Below, one piece after another: positions 8,286 to 16,098 of a stretch of 64,000 nucleotides of DNA. The notes beneath the pieces were generated by a model. The model was not told the DNA's origin, ran no database searches, and saw only the letters and a list, made by a program, of their open reading frames with translations. Numbering within the stretch: position 1 is the stretch's first letter; every line of letters starts with the position of its first letter. The DNA is from Dyadobacter psychrotolerans (GTDB lineage: Bacteria > Bacteroidota > Bacteroidia > Cytophagales > Spirosomataceae). The DNA is taken from NCBI RefSeq assembly GCF_004349265.1, contig NZ_SMFL01000011.1:62001-126000 (forward strand), written 5' to 3'. A program made the translations under genes and the position numbers.

Positions 8286-8660
8286 TTATTGTTCGTTTTT
8301 ATGTTGGTTGATCAGCTTCATGATTTCATCCAGATCCTTCGTTTTCAGGTCGTTTTCCTTTACAAAAAACGAAACCAGATTCGGAAGAGAATTGTCAAAA
8401 TAGTTAACCATCAGCTGCTGCATTTCAAAACGTTTGTATTCTTCCTCAGTGATCAGCGGATAGTATTCGTGCGTTTTTCCATAAGCATTATATCCCACCA
8501 CTTCCTTTTTCTCCAAAATGCGGATAATGGTTGATACGGTGTTGTAGGCAGGTTTTGGCTCTGGCATTTCGGCCAGTATATCTTTTACAAAGGCTTTTTT
8601 CAGCTGCCACAATATGCGCATGATCTCTTCTTCTGCGCGTGTTAATGTTCGGATTTCCAT
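8286..8660 (-). CDS. BlaI/MecI/CopY family transcriptional repressor
   Basis: A 124-residue winged-helix repressor: MEIRTLTRAEEEIMRILWQL opens the family domain, AYNTVSTIIRILEKKEVVGY is the recognition-helix/wing region, and a C-terminal dimerisation helix region follows. In characterised BlaI/MecI systems the dimer binds an operator over its own promoter and is inactivated when the M56 partner triggers its cleavage. Here it is first in an operon with M56/TonB genes, and its promoter holds two identical 15-base operator-like repeats (see 8711-8745). What it controls beyond this operon is unknown; no beta-lactamase gene is nearby. Confidence 0.9.
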   Translation of the reverse strand: MEIRTLTRAEEEIMRILWQLKKAFVKDILAEMPEPKPAYNTVSTIIRILEKKEVVGYNAYGKTHEYYPLITEEEYKRFEMQQLMVNYFDNSLPNLVSFFVKENDLKTKDLDEIMKLINQHKNEQ

Positions 8661-8700
8661 ACTTTATATGTTGTATTTACAGGAGTTTAAATAGGATATT

Positions 8701-8731
8701 CAAAGTTAAGACTATTTTATTAGTTTTACAA
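8701..8731 (-). promoter_or_regulatory. blaI-M56 operon promoter (TTG / 20 / TAnnTTTG)
   Basis: On the minus strand TTG (8729-8731) is followed after exactly 20 bases by TAACTTTG (8701-8708), an excellent match to the Bacteroidota -33/-7 promoter. It lies about 40 bases upstream of the blaI start. The same 20-base spacing is seen at the ompA promoter in this window. Confidence 0.7.
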
Positions 8732-8745
8732 CTATTTTATTAGTT
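8711..8745. promoter_or_regulatory. Twin BlaI-type operator repeats
   Basis: The 15-mer ACTATTTTATTAGTT occurs twice (8711-8725 and 8731-8745), 20 bases apart. Each copy is an inverted half-site pair ACTA-N6-TAGT. One copy fills the space between the -33 and -7 elements; the other overlaps the -33 element and extends upstream. That is where a repressor would block RNA polymerase. BlaI binding is inferred from position and symmetry. Confidence 0.65.
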
Positions 8746-8750
8746 AATAC

Positions 8751-8789
8751 AAAAAAATAAAAAACGATAAAGAGATGACTTCATCGTTT
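8751..8789 (-). terminator. Terminator after Uma2 gene
   Basis: Read leftward: AAACGATGAAG, a six-base loop, then CTTTATCGTTT (11 pairs, one G-U), followed by TTTATTTTTTT. It begins about 20 bases past the Uma2 stop. Confidence 0.65.
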
Positions 8790-8811
8790 AGTGTCAATGC
8801 TGTTTACCTAA

Positions 8812-9444
8812 TCAGGCAAATTCAGACCCCTTTTCTTTCAGATAATTGCCAACATTGCAAATAATTCCGTCCAGGATTTCGACATCCTTATCCCAGTCTC
8901 GTAATTGCCAATCTCCCTGAGGCACAGCAATCATTACCTTTTTTGATGCTGTCAAAAACCAGATTACTTTTTGTACACCAAAGTCAAGAAGTTTTTTTGT
9001 TTTAAGTGACATGTAACTGTGTTCTGTCCATTCGTCTAAAGCAATATCTATATCAACTTCGATCGAAATTTTTGGAGGTACATCGGCATAATGTTTATTA
9101 ATCTTGTCAATTGTGAGTGTACGGTTATCAAATATCAGCAAGTCACCTGCCAAATTATTTCCGTTGTCAATATGAAGTCCTGCCTCGTTTGTCAGAATAA
9201 AATATTTATCATCGTCAATTTGTCTTCCAATCCAAATTGTCAGATAAGTGATAAGAAACGCCTGCAAAGAACTGGAACCCATAATATCTTCGATCTTTTT
9301 TGTTTTGGCCAATACTTCCCGGTAGCCTTTGCGATACAAAGGTTTTCCGTCAATTATTTCATGGATCAAAACGCTGGGTATGCTCTTTGCAGTGATTTTT
9401 GGCAAAACCTTGCGCGGACCTGGTGAAGCTATCATGGGACTCAT
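8812..9444 (-). CDS. Uma2 family (PD-(D/E)XK-like) protein
   Basis: A 210-residue Uma2/DUF820 protein only distantly similar to the one at the left end. Recognisable parts are SVLIHEIIDGKPLYRKGYRE near the N-terminus, NNLAGDLLIFDN (the conserved acidic strand), PPKISIEVDIDIALDE, and SLKTKKLLDFGVQKVIWFL. Together these give the D...E...K arrangement of a restriction-like nuclease fold. Biological role is not established for the family. It is monocistronic, with its own terminator just before the blaI promoter, so it should not be counted as part of the BlaI operon. Confidence 0.75.
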   Translation of the reverse strand: MSPMIASPGPRKVLPKITAKSIPSVLIHEIIDGKPLYRKGYREVLAKTKKIEDIMGSSSLQAFLITYLTIWIGRQIDDDKYFILTNEAGLHIDNGNNLAGDLLIFDNRTLTIDKINKHYADVPPKISIEVDIDIALDEWTEHSYMSLKTKKLLDFGVQKVIWFLTASKKVMIAVPQGDWQLRDWDKDVEILDGIICNVGNYLKEKGSEFA

Positions 9445-9566
9445 TTTGTTTTGCTGATATTCAAATATAATGATAATTCACACAAATTTAAGGATGGTAA
9501 AAAGTAAAAATACCTTGCGCCATCTGCTTTCTTAAATACTTTGCGTGAAAGTCTTTTTTACGAATA

Positions 9567-9594
9567 AAGCCAGCGGAATAATTTTCCGCTGGCT
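9567..9594 (-). terminator. Terminator after pyk
   Basis: Inverted repeat AGCCAGCGGAA / TTCCGCTGGCT around a TAATT-type loop, followed leftward by TTTATTCG. It starts about 25 bases past the pyk stop. Confidence 0.75.
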
Positions 9595-9617
9595 CGAACT
9601 ATATCCTTTAAGACTTT

Positions 9618-11057
9618 TTATTCTACAATACTCAGCTTAACTGTATTCGTCTTGCGCTGTTTCGAAACCGGCATGCTAAGCGTATTGATAAATACATCTC
9701 CTTTTTGCAATTCTCCTTTTTCTACCAAAAACAATTTAATGTCTTCGATCAGATCGTCGGTTGTCACACCCTGGTCGCGGTCGTAGAAAAATACTTTGGT
9801 TCCCCAGTAAAGCGCCAGCTGGTTCATCAAAACCTTGTTGGAAGTAAAGATCAGCAAACCAGCTTTCGGGCGGTGATGAGACAAACGGAAAGAAGTATAT
9901 CCTGACCGTGTGATTCCGATAATAGCCGCAGCATGTGTATCACGGGCCAAACGGCAGGCACTCATCACTACGTTATCATTTAACTTGTCAGCACCAGGGC
10001 TTTCGTTTACAAATGCGTGGTATTTGAAATAAACGCTGTCTGTTGATGATTCGATCTTTTCGATTGTACGCGTCATGCTTTCAACCGCCAAAACCGGATA
10101 TTTACCCGAAGCTGTTTCTGCACTTAACATTACCGCATCCGCTCCGTCCAAAACTGAGTTGGCAACGTCACTCAATTCCGCACGAGTAGCACGCGGGCTT
10201 TCGATCATGCTTTCCAACATTTGGGTAGCAACAATTACCGGTTTACCTGCCTTGTTACATTTTTCAACGATCATTTTCTGAATCATCGGTACTTCTTCGG
10301 CAGGAAGCTCAACACCCAGGTCACCACGCGCAACCATGATTGCGTCAGACGCTTCAATGATTTCGTCGATATTGACGATTGCTTCAGGCTTTTCGATTTT
10401 AGCGATCAAACGAGCCGTTTTACCTTTATTCTGAATGTATTCCTTTACTTTCAGTACTTCCGAAGCAGTACGTACAAATGAAAGTGCAACCCATTCCACG
10501 TTGTGTTCAAGACCGAAATCCAGATCTTCATAATCTTTTGCAGTAACAGAAGGCATTGAAACACGCGTATTTGGCAGGTTAACACCTTTTTTCGATTTCA
10601 GGTAACCCCCGTAAATTACTTCTGTTATTACATCGGTTCCGTCCATTCCGGTAACCAGTACTTCAAGTTTTCCGTCATCCATCAGGATACGGTCACCTAT
10701 TTTAACATCGTTATACATTCCGTCGTAAGGCGTACTCACTTTTTCAGCGGTACCTAAAACTTCGGTATTTGATAATATTAATTTTTTGCCTGCTTCGATC
10801 AATACTCCATCTTTTTCAGCAACCAAACCAATACGGATTTTTGGGCCCTGCAAATCCTGAAGGATCGCAAGATTGTACCCGAACTCTTCATTTATTTCAC
10901 GAATTGTAGTAAGTCTGGCCAAATGATCGGCATGCGTGCCATGAGAGAAATTGAGGCGAAATACGTTAACTCCGGCTTTGGCCAATGCGTGAAGCATTTC
11001 TTTCGTTTCAGAAGTCGGGCCTACGGTAGCAACGATTTTAGTTTTCTTGGAAGACAT
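9618..11057 (-). CDS. pyk: Pyruvate kinase
   Basis: Last glycolytic enzyme: phosphoenolpyruvate + ADP to pyruvate + ATP, cytoplasmic tetramer. The 479-residue length is normal for the bacterial enzyme. TKIVATVGPTSE opens the barrel, VFRLNFSHGTHADH is the substrate-contact loop, and LIAKIEKPEAIVNIDEII holds the catalytic lysine and metal-binding glutamate. IMVARGDLGVELP and KPVIVATQMLESMI are hallmark motifs, and the C-terminal domain (from about residue 360) is complete. The start is 30 bases after the priA stop, so the two may be co-transcribed. A clear terminator follows. Confidence 0.97.
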   Translation of the reverse strand: MSSKKTKIVATVGPTSETKEMLHALAKAGVNVFRLNFSHGTHADHLARLTTIREINEEFGYNLAILQDLQGPKIRIGLVAEKDGVLIEAGKKLILSNTEVLGTAEKVSTPYDGMYNDVKIGDRILMDDGKLEVLVTGMDGTDVITEVIYGGYLKSKKGVNLPNTRVSMPSVTAKDYEDLDFGLEHNVEWVALSFVRTASEVLKVKEYIQNKGKTARLIAKIEKPEAIVNIDEIIEASDAIMVARGDLGVELPAEEVPMIQKMIVEKCNKAGKPVIVATQMLESMIESPRATRAELSDVANSVLDGADAVMLSAETASGKYPVLAVESMTRTIEKIESSTDSVYFKYHAFVNESPGADKLNDNVVMSACRLARDTHAAAIIGITRSGYTSFRLSHHRPKAGLLIFTSNKVLMNQLALYWGTKVFFYDRDQGVTTDDLIEDIKLFLVEKGELQKGDVFINTLSMPVSKQRKTNTVKLSIVE

Positions 11058-11087
11058 AGATTAATTTGCAGTATGGAATGAATTTAC

Positions 11088-13583
11088 TTATACACAATCC
11101 ACGTCAATGACGATATGGATACTTTTCAATGTTTTATCGGTAAGCACGTCGATCACTTTTTCTTGTATAAACGACTTTGCCGCCTTAAAATTAATCTTTT
11201 CTCGCTCAAGTTTAATGAGAATGTCGAACAAAAACTGATTTCGCACTCTTTCGACCAGCGGAGGCTGCGGGCCAAGTACCCGGCTTGACCCTAAATTTTG
11301 GGTTAATTTTTCAGCTAATATCACTGCTGCCCGTTTTGAGACTGTTGCATCCAGGTGTTTAACCGTAATTTTTATCAGACGCGTATAGGGCGGATAGTTA
11401 AATTTTTCACGCTCCGGCAGCTCAGCCTGATACATACCAATATAATCTCCAGTTACAACGCGTTCCAAAAGTTTCTGGCCAGGATTGGCCGTCTGGATCA
11501 ATACTTTTCCGGGACGGTTTGCTCTCCTTCCTGCTCTTCCGCTCACCTGCGTAAGCATTTGAAAAGCACGTTCCGACGCCCTGAATTCAGGGAAGTGAAT
11601 AATCCGATCCGCATCAAATATGCCCACAACACTCACATTGTCAAAGTCTAATCCTTTGCTTACCATCTGTGTTCCAACCAGAATGTCGATTCCGCCATCT
11701 TCAAATTCCTGGATGATTTGCTGATAGGCGTTTTTTGCGCGTGTTGTATCGAGGTCCATACGCTGTACACGGGCTTCCGGGAACATGATGTGCAGCTCAT
11801 CTTCAATTTTTTCTGTGCCGTAACCCATTGTTTTTACTTTGGGTGAGCCACAGTTGGGGCAGGTTCTTGGCACTTCCTCTTTGTGCCCGCAATAATGGCA
11901 GCGAAGTTCTCCAACCTTCATGTGGTAGGTAAGGCTCACATCGCAGTTGGTGCATTCCGAAATCCAGTTACATTCCTCGCATTGCAGGTAAGGCGAATAA
12001 CCGCGCCGGTTTTGGAAAAGGATGGTTTGTTCTTTGTTTTTTAAATTATATTCAAGGTGTTCAAGCAAAACCGACGAAAATTCATTTTTCATCTTTTTAG
12101 ACTTTTTCTCCTTTTTCGTATCAATAAGTTCAAAAGTGGGAAGGGCTGCATTTCCGAAACGTTCTCTCATTTCAACCAGACCATACCTTCCGTTTTGTGC
12201 ATGAAAGTAACTTTCCAAAGATGGTGTAGCAGATCCCAAAAGAACCTTTCCTTTATGCATATATGCCATCATCACAGCCGCATCGCGGGCATTGTATCGA
12301 GGAGCGGGGTCATGTTGTTTATATGAAGTCTCATGTTCTTCATCGACGATGATCAAGCCAAGATTGTTAAAAGGCAGAAATACAGACGAACGGACACCGA
12401 CAACGAACTGAAATTTGCCGTCCAGAATTCCTTTCCAGACCTCCACTCGTTCGTTATCTGAGAATTTGGAATGATAAATACCCATTACGTCGCCGAATAC
12501 TTTTCGTAAACGAACAACGATTTGGGTTGTCAGGGCTATTTCCGGAAGCAGGAAAAGTACCTGCGAACCGTTTTCTAAAACCTGTTTGATCAGCTCAATA
12601 TATACTTCCGTTTTTCCGCTGCCGGTGATTCCATGGAGCAATACCACTTCTTTTTCAGCAAAAAGATCGTGTATTTGCCTGGAAGCTTTGGTTTGCGACT
12701 CGGTAAGAACTATTTCTGCTTGTTTGCTAACCGGAATATCGTCAAAGCGGGAGATGAAAATTTCAAATTGTTCAAAGACCCCTTTTTTGATCAAGGTCTG
12801 CAACGCTGAATCAGAAAGTCCGTCGTCCTGTGAAAAGACAGATTTATCAAGTCCTTTCAGGTTTAAGTCAGGATTGTTATAAACGGGAATATGGCTCAGG
12901 TATCGCAGAATGATCTCCTGTTGTTTAGGAACTTTATCCAGTGAAGAGGTAAGTTTTACCAGTGAATCATTGGTCAGATAAGCAGTGGTTAGTCTTACTT
13001 TTTTAGCAACTTTTGGTTTGTATTTTTCTTTTACTTCTTCAAATAAAATAACAGCCCTTTTACCCACCAGGGATTTGATGAGTGCCGTAATATTTGACTT
13101 TTGAACAAGCCTCTCGATTTCTTCATAGGAAAGCGTCTGATGTTTTTTGATCTCATCTACCACAACCTGTTCCAGATCGGTAAGCAAATCGTAATAGTCA
13201 AATTCAGGGTTAAACTGGATACGGGACTGGCTTGTGATTTTCAGTCCTGCGGGTAGCGCCACATTCAGTACTTCACCGATATTGCAAAGATAGTATTCTG
13301 CAATCCAGTTGAAAAGTTCGAGCTGCCTGGTAGTGATGATGGGCTGTTCATCAAGTAGTTCAAGTATATATTTTGCCTGGTATTTTACCGGAGGCGTTGT
13401 ATGCAAACGGGCCACAGCGGCAGTCAGCACGCGTTTTTGTCCAAATTGTACAATCACACGAGCCCCGACTTTAATCAGGTCACTCATTTCCCTGGGTACT
13501 CTGTACGTAAAAAGTGACGGAATAGGTACCGGCAGGATCAGATCTGCGAATAATGTAGTTTCTTCCTCAAAAAGGGAGGTCAT
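11088..13583 (-). CDS. priA: Primosomal protein N' (replication restart helicase PriA)
   Basis: An 831-residue 3'-5' DNA helicase that reloads the replisome at collapsed forks. The N-terminal DNA-binding domain (FADLILPVPIPSLFTYRVP) is followed by the Walker A motif in LHGITGSGKTEVYIELI, the DEEH box in LIIVDEEHETSYKQHDP and the later helicase motifs (DILVGTQMVSKGLDF, QVSGRAGR). A zinc-binding insertion with four Cys pairs (CEEC, CTNC, CHYC, CPNC) lies between the helicase lobes. All expected residues are present. It precedes pyk on the same strand by 30 bases. Confidence 0.97.
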   Translation of the reverse strand: MTSLFEEETTLFADLILPVPIPSLFTYRVPREMSDLIKVGARVIVQFGQKRVLTAAVARLHTTPPVKYQAKYILELLDEQPIITTRQLELFNWIAEYYLCNIGEVLNVALPAGLKITSQSRIQFNPEFDYYDLLTDLEQVVVDEIKKHQTLSYEEIERLVQKSNITALIKSLVGKRAVILFEEVKEKYKPKVAKKVRLTTAYLTNDSLVKLTSSLDKVPKQQEIILRYLSHIPVYNNPDLNLKGLDKSVFSQDDGLSDSALQTLIKKGVFEQFEIFISRFDDIPVSKQAEIVLTESQTKASRQIHDLFAEKEVVLLHGITGSGKTEVYIELIKQVLENGSQVLFLLPEIALTTQIVVRLRKVFGDVMGIYHSKFSDNERVEVWKGILDGKFQFVVGVRSSVFLPFNNLGLIIVDEEHETSYKQHDPAPRYNARDAAVMMAYMHKGKVLLGSATPSLESYFHAQNGRYGLVEMRERFGNAALPTFELIDTKKEKKSKKMKNEFSSVLLEHLEYNLKNKEQTILFQNRRGYSPYLQCEECNWISECTNCDVSLTYHMKVGELRCHYCGHKEEVPRTCPNCGSPKVKTMGYGTEKIEDELHIMFPEARVQRMDLDTTRAKNAYQQIIQEFEDGGIDILVGTQMVSKGLDFDNVSVVGIFDADRIIHFPEFRASERAFQMLTQVSGRAGRRANRPGKVLIQTANPGQKLLERVVTGDYIGMYQAELPEREKFNYPPYTRLIKITVKHLDATVSKRAAVILAEKLTQNLGSSRVLGPQPPLVERVRNQFLFDILIKLEREKINFKAAKSFIQEKVIDVLTDKTLKSIHIVIDVDCV

Positions 13584-13699
13584 TGATGGAGTACTTAGTT
13601 AATATAGAATGAATAAATAACTGATGAAAAGTCAGTTTTATGTCATTCGGAATTAAAGAAAATGAATATTTATTACTTAATGTATTGGCCAGGTCAATT

Positions 13700-13993
13700 C
13701 TAAAATTGCCGTGGAAGTCTACTGGTATGACGAATCTGCAAGATTCTGATTTCGTTTAGTAAGACCCTGAAAGAAATGCGGTAACGATCAATTTCAAATG
13801 CGCGGTAAGATCCATCATTATTGGTTTTGAAACGGTCCGGAGATTGATGTGAGTGAGTAGCTGGCAAGTCTTTGATCTTTTTTAGTATGTCATTTTCTAA
13901 TAATTCAGAATAGTTGTCAAAATCATTTTCCTCAATAAACTGAATAATGTTGAGCAGTTGCTTTATTGCAATTTTATTCCATTTAATACTCAC
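13700..13993 (-). CDS. RelE/ParE family toxin
   Basis: A 97-residue protein with the ParE/RelE toxin pattern: WNKIAIKQLLNIIQFIEEND at the N-terminus, LPATHSHQSPDRFKTNNDGS in the middle, and the C-terminal strand block YRAFEIDRYRISFRVLLNEI ending in IRILQIRHTSRLP. RelE toxins cut ribosome-bound mRNA and ParE toxins poison gyrase; which applies is not visible. Its ATG overlaps the antitoxin stop (ATGA arrangement), showing translational coupling. It lies between priA and the pabBC operon. Confidence 0.82.
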   Translation of the reverse strand: MSIKWNKIAIKQLLNIIQFIEENDFDNYSELLENDILKKIKDLPATHSHQSPDRFKTNNDGSYRAFEIDRYRISFRVLLNEIRILQIRHTSRLPRQF

Positions 13994-14226
13994 TTAATCG
14001 GTTTTCGTCTATTCTGAAATAAAAGTTCTACATCTTCCTGATTTACAAAATTTCCTGCTTCTATTTCGGTGTTTGCTTTATCCAGGTCGTCATTATAGCT
14101 TTTAACAAAATCTTTGACCAACTGGCTTTCTTCAACATCTTTTTTATACTGAATAGCCAGACTATCCAAAAATGCAATAAGAACTTTTTCTTCCTGTTCG
14201 CTTATGGTATTAACTAGAATGCTCAT
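13990..14226 (-). CDS. Antitoxin partner of RelE/ParE toxin
   Basis: A 78-residue acidic, helical protein directly upstream of, and overlapping by four bases, a RelE/ParE toxin. The order (small antitoxin first, toxin second) and the coupling are typical of type II modules. I do not recognise a DNA-binding motif with certainty; NTISEQEEKVLIAFLDSL and ESQLVKDFVKSYNDDLDKAN look like amphipathic helices, and the C-terminal EDVELLFQNRRKPIK may wrap the toxin. Assignment rests mainly on context. Confidence 0.75.
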   Translation of the reverse strand: MSILVNTISEQEEKVLIAFLDSLAIQYKKDVEESQLVKDFVKSYNDDLDKANTEIEAGNFVNQEDVELLFQNRRKPIK

Positions 14227-14282
14227 TTGCCTAAAGTTGGTCCGTGTTTCTATAAATACTAGTCAGATCAAAGTTACTAACT

Positions 14283-14885
14283 TCAATTCACCATTCCAAC
14301 AGGAAGCATAGGCGCCTTCACCCAGCCTACCATCGCGTTAAATAATCTGATATGGCTGTACGAAGAAATATCCTGCTCTGCAATTTTTGTCTCTTTAATC
14401 GTTCCGGAATCCAATAAAAAAGCCCGCTGCGTTCCGGGTAGCAAATAAGTATCTGGCGTGAACCAATTACTCCCGTCAAAAAAAGCTACGTTACAATAAT
14501 AAGCATCTGTTACCATTCCTTTCCTGATTATCAGAATTTCGCCGGCATCTTTACGCTGGGCATAAAGTGTGTCCAGCTCCGGCCGTTGGTCGTACTTATA
14601 GGCATAATCAACCTCATCGTGATAAACCTTTTGTATTTTACTGATTTTTCTGGGTGTATAAATTTCCCATTTGATATTGTCTACCACTTTGCCGTAAGAA
14701 AGTCTGCACTTAAAAAGCTTATCATCAACTGAATCTGGAATCTGGATTAGTTCGCTTAGATTCCAGTCATCTTCGTAGCCCCATAATTCCCTGCGGGTTT
14801 TGATCAAACGAGCCTGGTGGTATTCGATATTTTTTAATTGCCGGTTTTCAACCGCAATTGTTTCAATGCATAATGTGTGGGACAT
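14283..14885 (-). CDS. pabC: Aminotransferase class IV / aminodeoxychorismate lyase-like
   Basis: A 200-residue fold-type IV PLP enzyme expected to convert 4-amino-4-deoxychorismate to p-aminobenzoate plus pyruvate for folate synthesis. The likely PLP lysine lies in DYAYKYDQRPELDTLYAQRK; the following EILIIRKGMVTDAYYCNVAF block and LLPGTQRAFLL are family signatures. At 200 residues it is somewhat shorter than typical PabC (about 260), matching the compact Bacteroidota type. Its start overlaps the end of pabB by 23 bases, so the pair is coupled. The folate role is inferred from this pairing; branched-chain aminotransferase activity is less likely. Confidence 0.85.
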   Translation of the reverse strand: MSHTLCIETIAVENRQLKNIEYHQARLIKTRRELWGYEDDWNLSELIQIPDSVDDKLFKCRLSYGKVVDNIKWEIYTPRKISKIQKVYHDEVDYAYKYDQRPELDTLYAQRKDAGEILIIRKGMVTDAYYCNVAFFDGSNWFTPDTYLLPGTQRAFLLDSGTIKETKIAEQDISSYSHIRLFNAMVGWVKAPMLPVGMVN

Positions 14886-15867
14886 GGCTGAAGGGAAGAT
14901 ACACTTTGTCTATTATTTCCTGATATTCATCACGCGCATTGCTGAGCGCCGTAATTCCTCCTCCGCTCTTAAACACGAGATTACCATTCTGGTTTTCAAT
15001 GTAACGGATCATCACAGCACTTTCAAAGTTTTCACCATCAAAGTAACCCATCACGCCGGTGTAATATCCTCGTTCATATCCCTCGGCTTCACGGATTATT
15101 TTTAAAGTACTTGGTTTAGGCGCACCTGTGATCGAACCGGCTGGCAACAATTTCAAAAGTAAATCGCCAAATTTCCCGTTAAAATCTTCCGGTAAAATTC
15201 CCGCGATTTCTGAACTTACCTGCAAAAGTGTTTTATCATTGGTAACGATGCGGTCGATGTAACGATATTTTTCAACCCAAACCTGTCTGGCTACCATGCT
15301 TATGTCATTTCGGATCAAATCGACGATTGTGGCATGTTCAGCGGCTTCTTTCGGATCTGATAAAATTACATTTTCAGCATCATAAACAGATGCGTCGATG
15401 GTTCCCTTCATCGGAAAGGATGAAATCTTATTTCCATTTATTCTGACAAATATTTCCGGCGAAAAACAAACGAACTGATTCTTCATCCAGAAACGGTAAG
15501 GTGCTTCGCTTTTTTTGTAAATATCCAATAAACTCAGATTGGTTTTAACCGGAGTCGGTACTGAAAGATTCACCAGAAATGAATTCCCGGCTCTCAGATT
15601 TTCAACCACCTGATTAAACGCAGCCTCATATTTTTCAAACGGAACAGGCTTCTTTTTAAAAGAAAACGGAACTGTCAGATCGGTTTTTTCTGCAAGAGGA
15701 TCGTTATGAAAGCCATTCAGGTTAAATCTTACTTTTTCGGGATCGATTTCCTCCAACTGCCACGCTACCGGTTTGTTACCCTGATAGTCAACAAGAAATA
15801 CAAACGGGATTTTATTCTTACCCCATTCGTTCAGATTCCTTGTAAATGTTCCGATTGGGTCAGTCAA
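14863..15867 (-). CDS. pabB: Aminodeoxychorismate synthase component I
   Basis: A 334-residue chorismate-binding enzyme that aminates chorismate to 4-amino-4-deoxychorismate. The chorismate-binding domain is complete: SFPMKGTIDA, ENVILSDPKEAAEHATIVDL, RNDISMVARQVWVEKY, LLPAGSITGAPKPSTLKIIR and GYERGYYTGVMGYFDG. It lacks a fused glutamine amidotransferase, so a PabA/TrpG partner must lie elsewhere. No ATG begins the frame; a TTG is used here, and the in-frame upstream sequence reaches a TAG without an ATG. It overlaps the following pabC-like gene. Confidence 0.93.
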   Translation of the reverse strand: MTDPIGTFTRNLNEWGKNKIPFVFLVDYQGNKPVAWQLEEIDPEKVRFNLNGFHNDPLAEKTDLTVPFSFKKKPVPFEKYEAAFNQVVENLRAGNSFLVNLSVPTPVKTNLSLLDIYKKSEAPYRFWMKNQFVCFSPEIFVRINGNKISSFPMKGTIDASVYDAENVILSDPKEAAEHATIVDLIRNDISMVARQVWVEKYRYIDRIVTNDKTLLQVSSEIAGILPEDFNGKFGDLLLKLLPAGSITGAPKPSTLKIIREAEGYERGYYTGVMGYFDGENFESAVMIRYIENQNGNLVFKSGGGITALSNARDEYQEIIDKVYLPFSHVPHIMH

Positions 15868-15974
15868 TGGATTGAATTTGTAATATTCATGGAAACAGTT
15901 CTAACAGCCCGCTAATTTACAAAGTTCAGAAACCAATATCTAAAATATGGAGTTAGGGAAGGTGTAGTTAACAG

Positions 15975-16016
15975 TTAAGAATTAAGAATTAAGAATTAAG
16001 AATTAAGAATTAAGAA
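15975..16016. repeat. Heptanucleotide tandem repeat (TTAAGAA)x6
   Basis: Six perfect head-to-tail copies of TTAAGAA in the intergenic space between the divergent pabB and ypdA-like genes. They lie about 108 bases before the pabB start and 83 bases before the reductase start. Short perfect arrays of this kind can change copy number by slippage. Confidence 0.95.
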
Positions 16017-16098
16017 TTGGGATTGACGGGGGCAGCCGTGTAAGAGGTGGCTAGCGAAACACTTTCCGTTAAGATATTAATTTAAAGCTGTCAAATCA

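Noticed and set aside
8286..8660. Beta-lactam resistance locus (blaI/blaR1)
   Set aside because: There is a BlaI repressor with M56 partners, but no beta-lactamase or PBP2a gene and no penicillin-binding sensor domain on the M56 proteins; the TonB/plug tails point to another signal.
15975..16016. CRISPR-like repeat
   Set aside because: The unit is seven bases without spacers; it is a simple tandem repeat. No CRISPR array was seen in the window.
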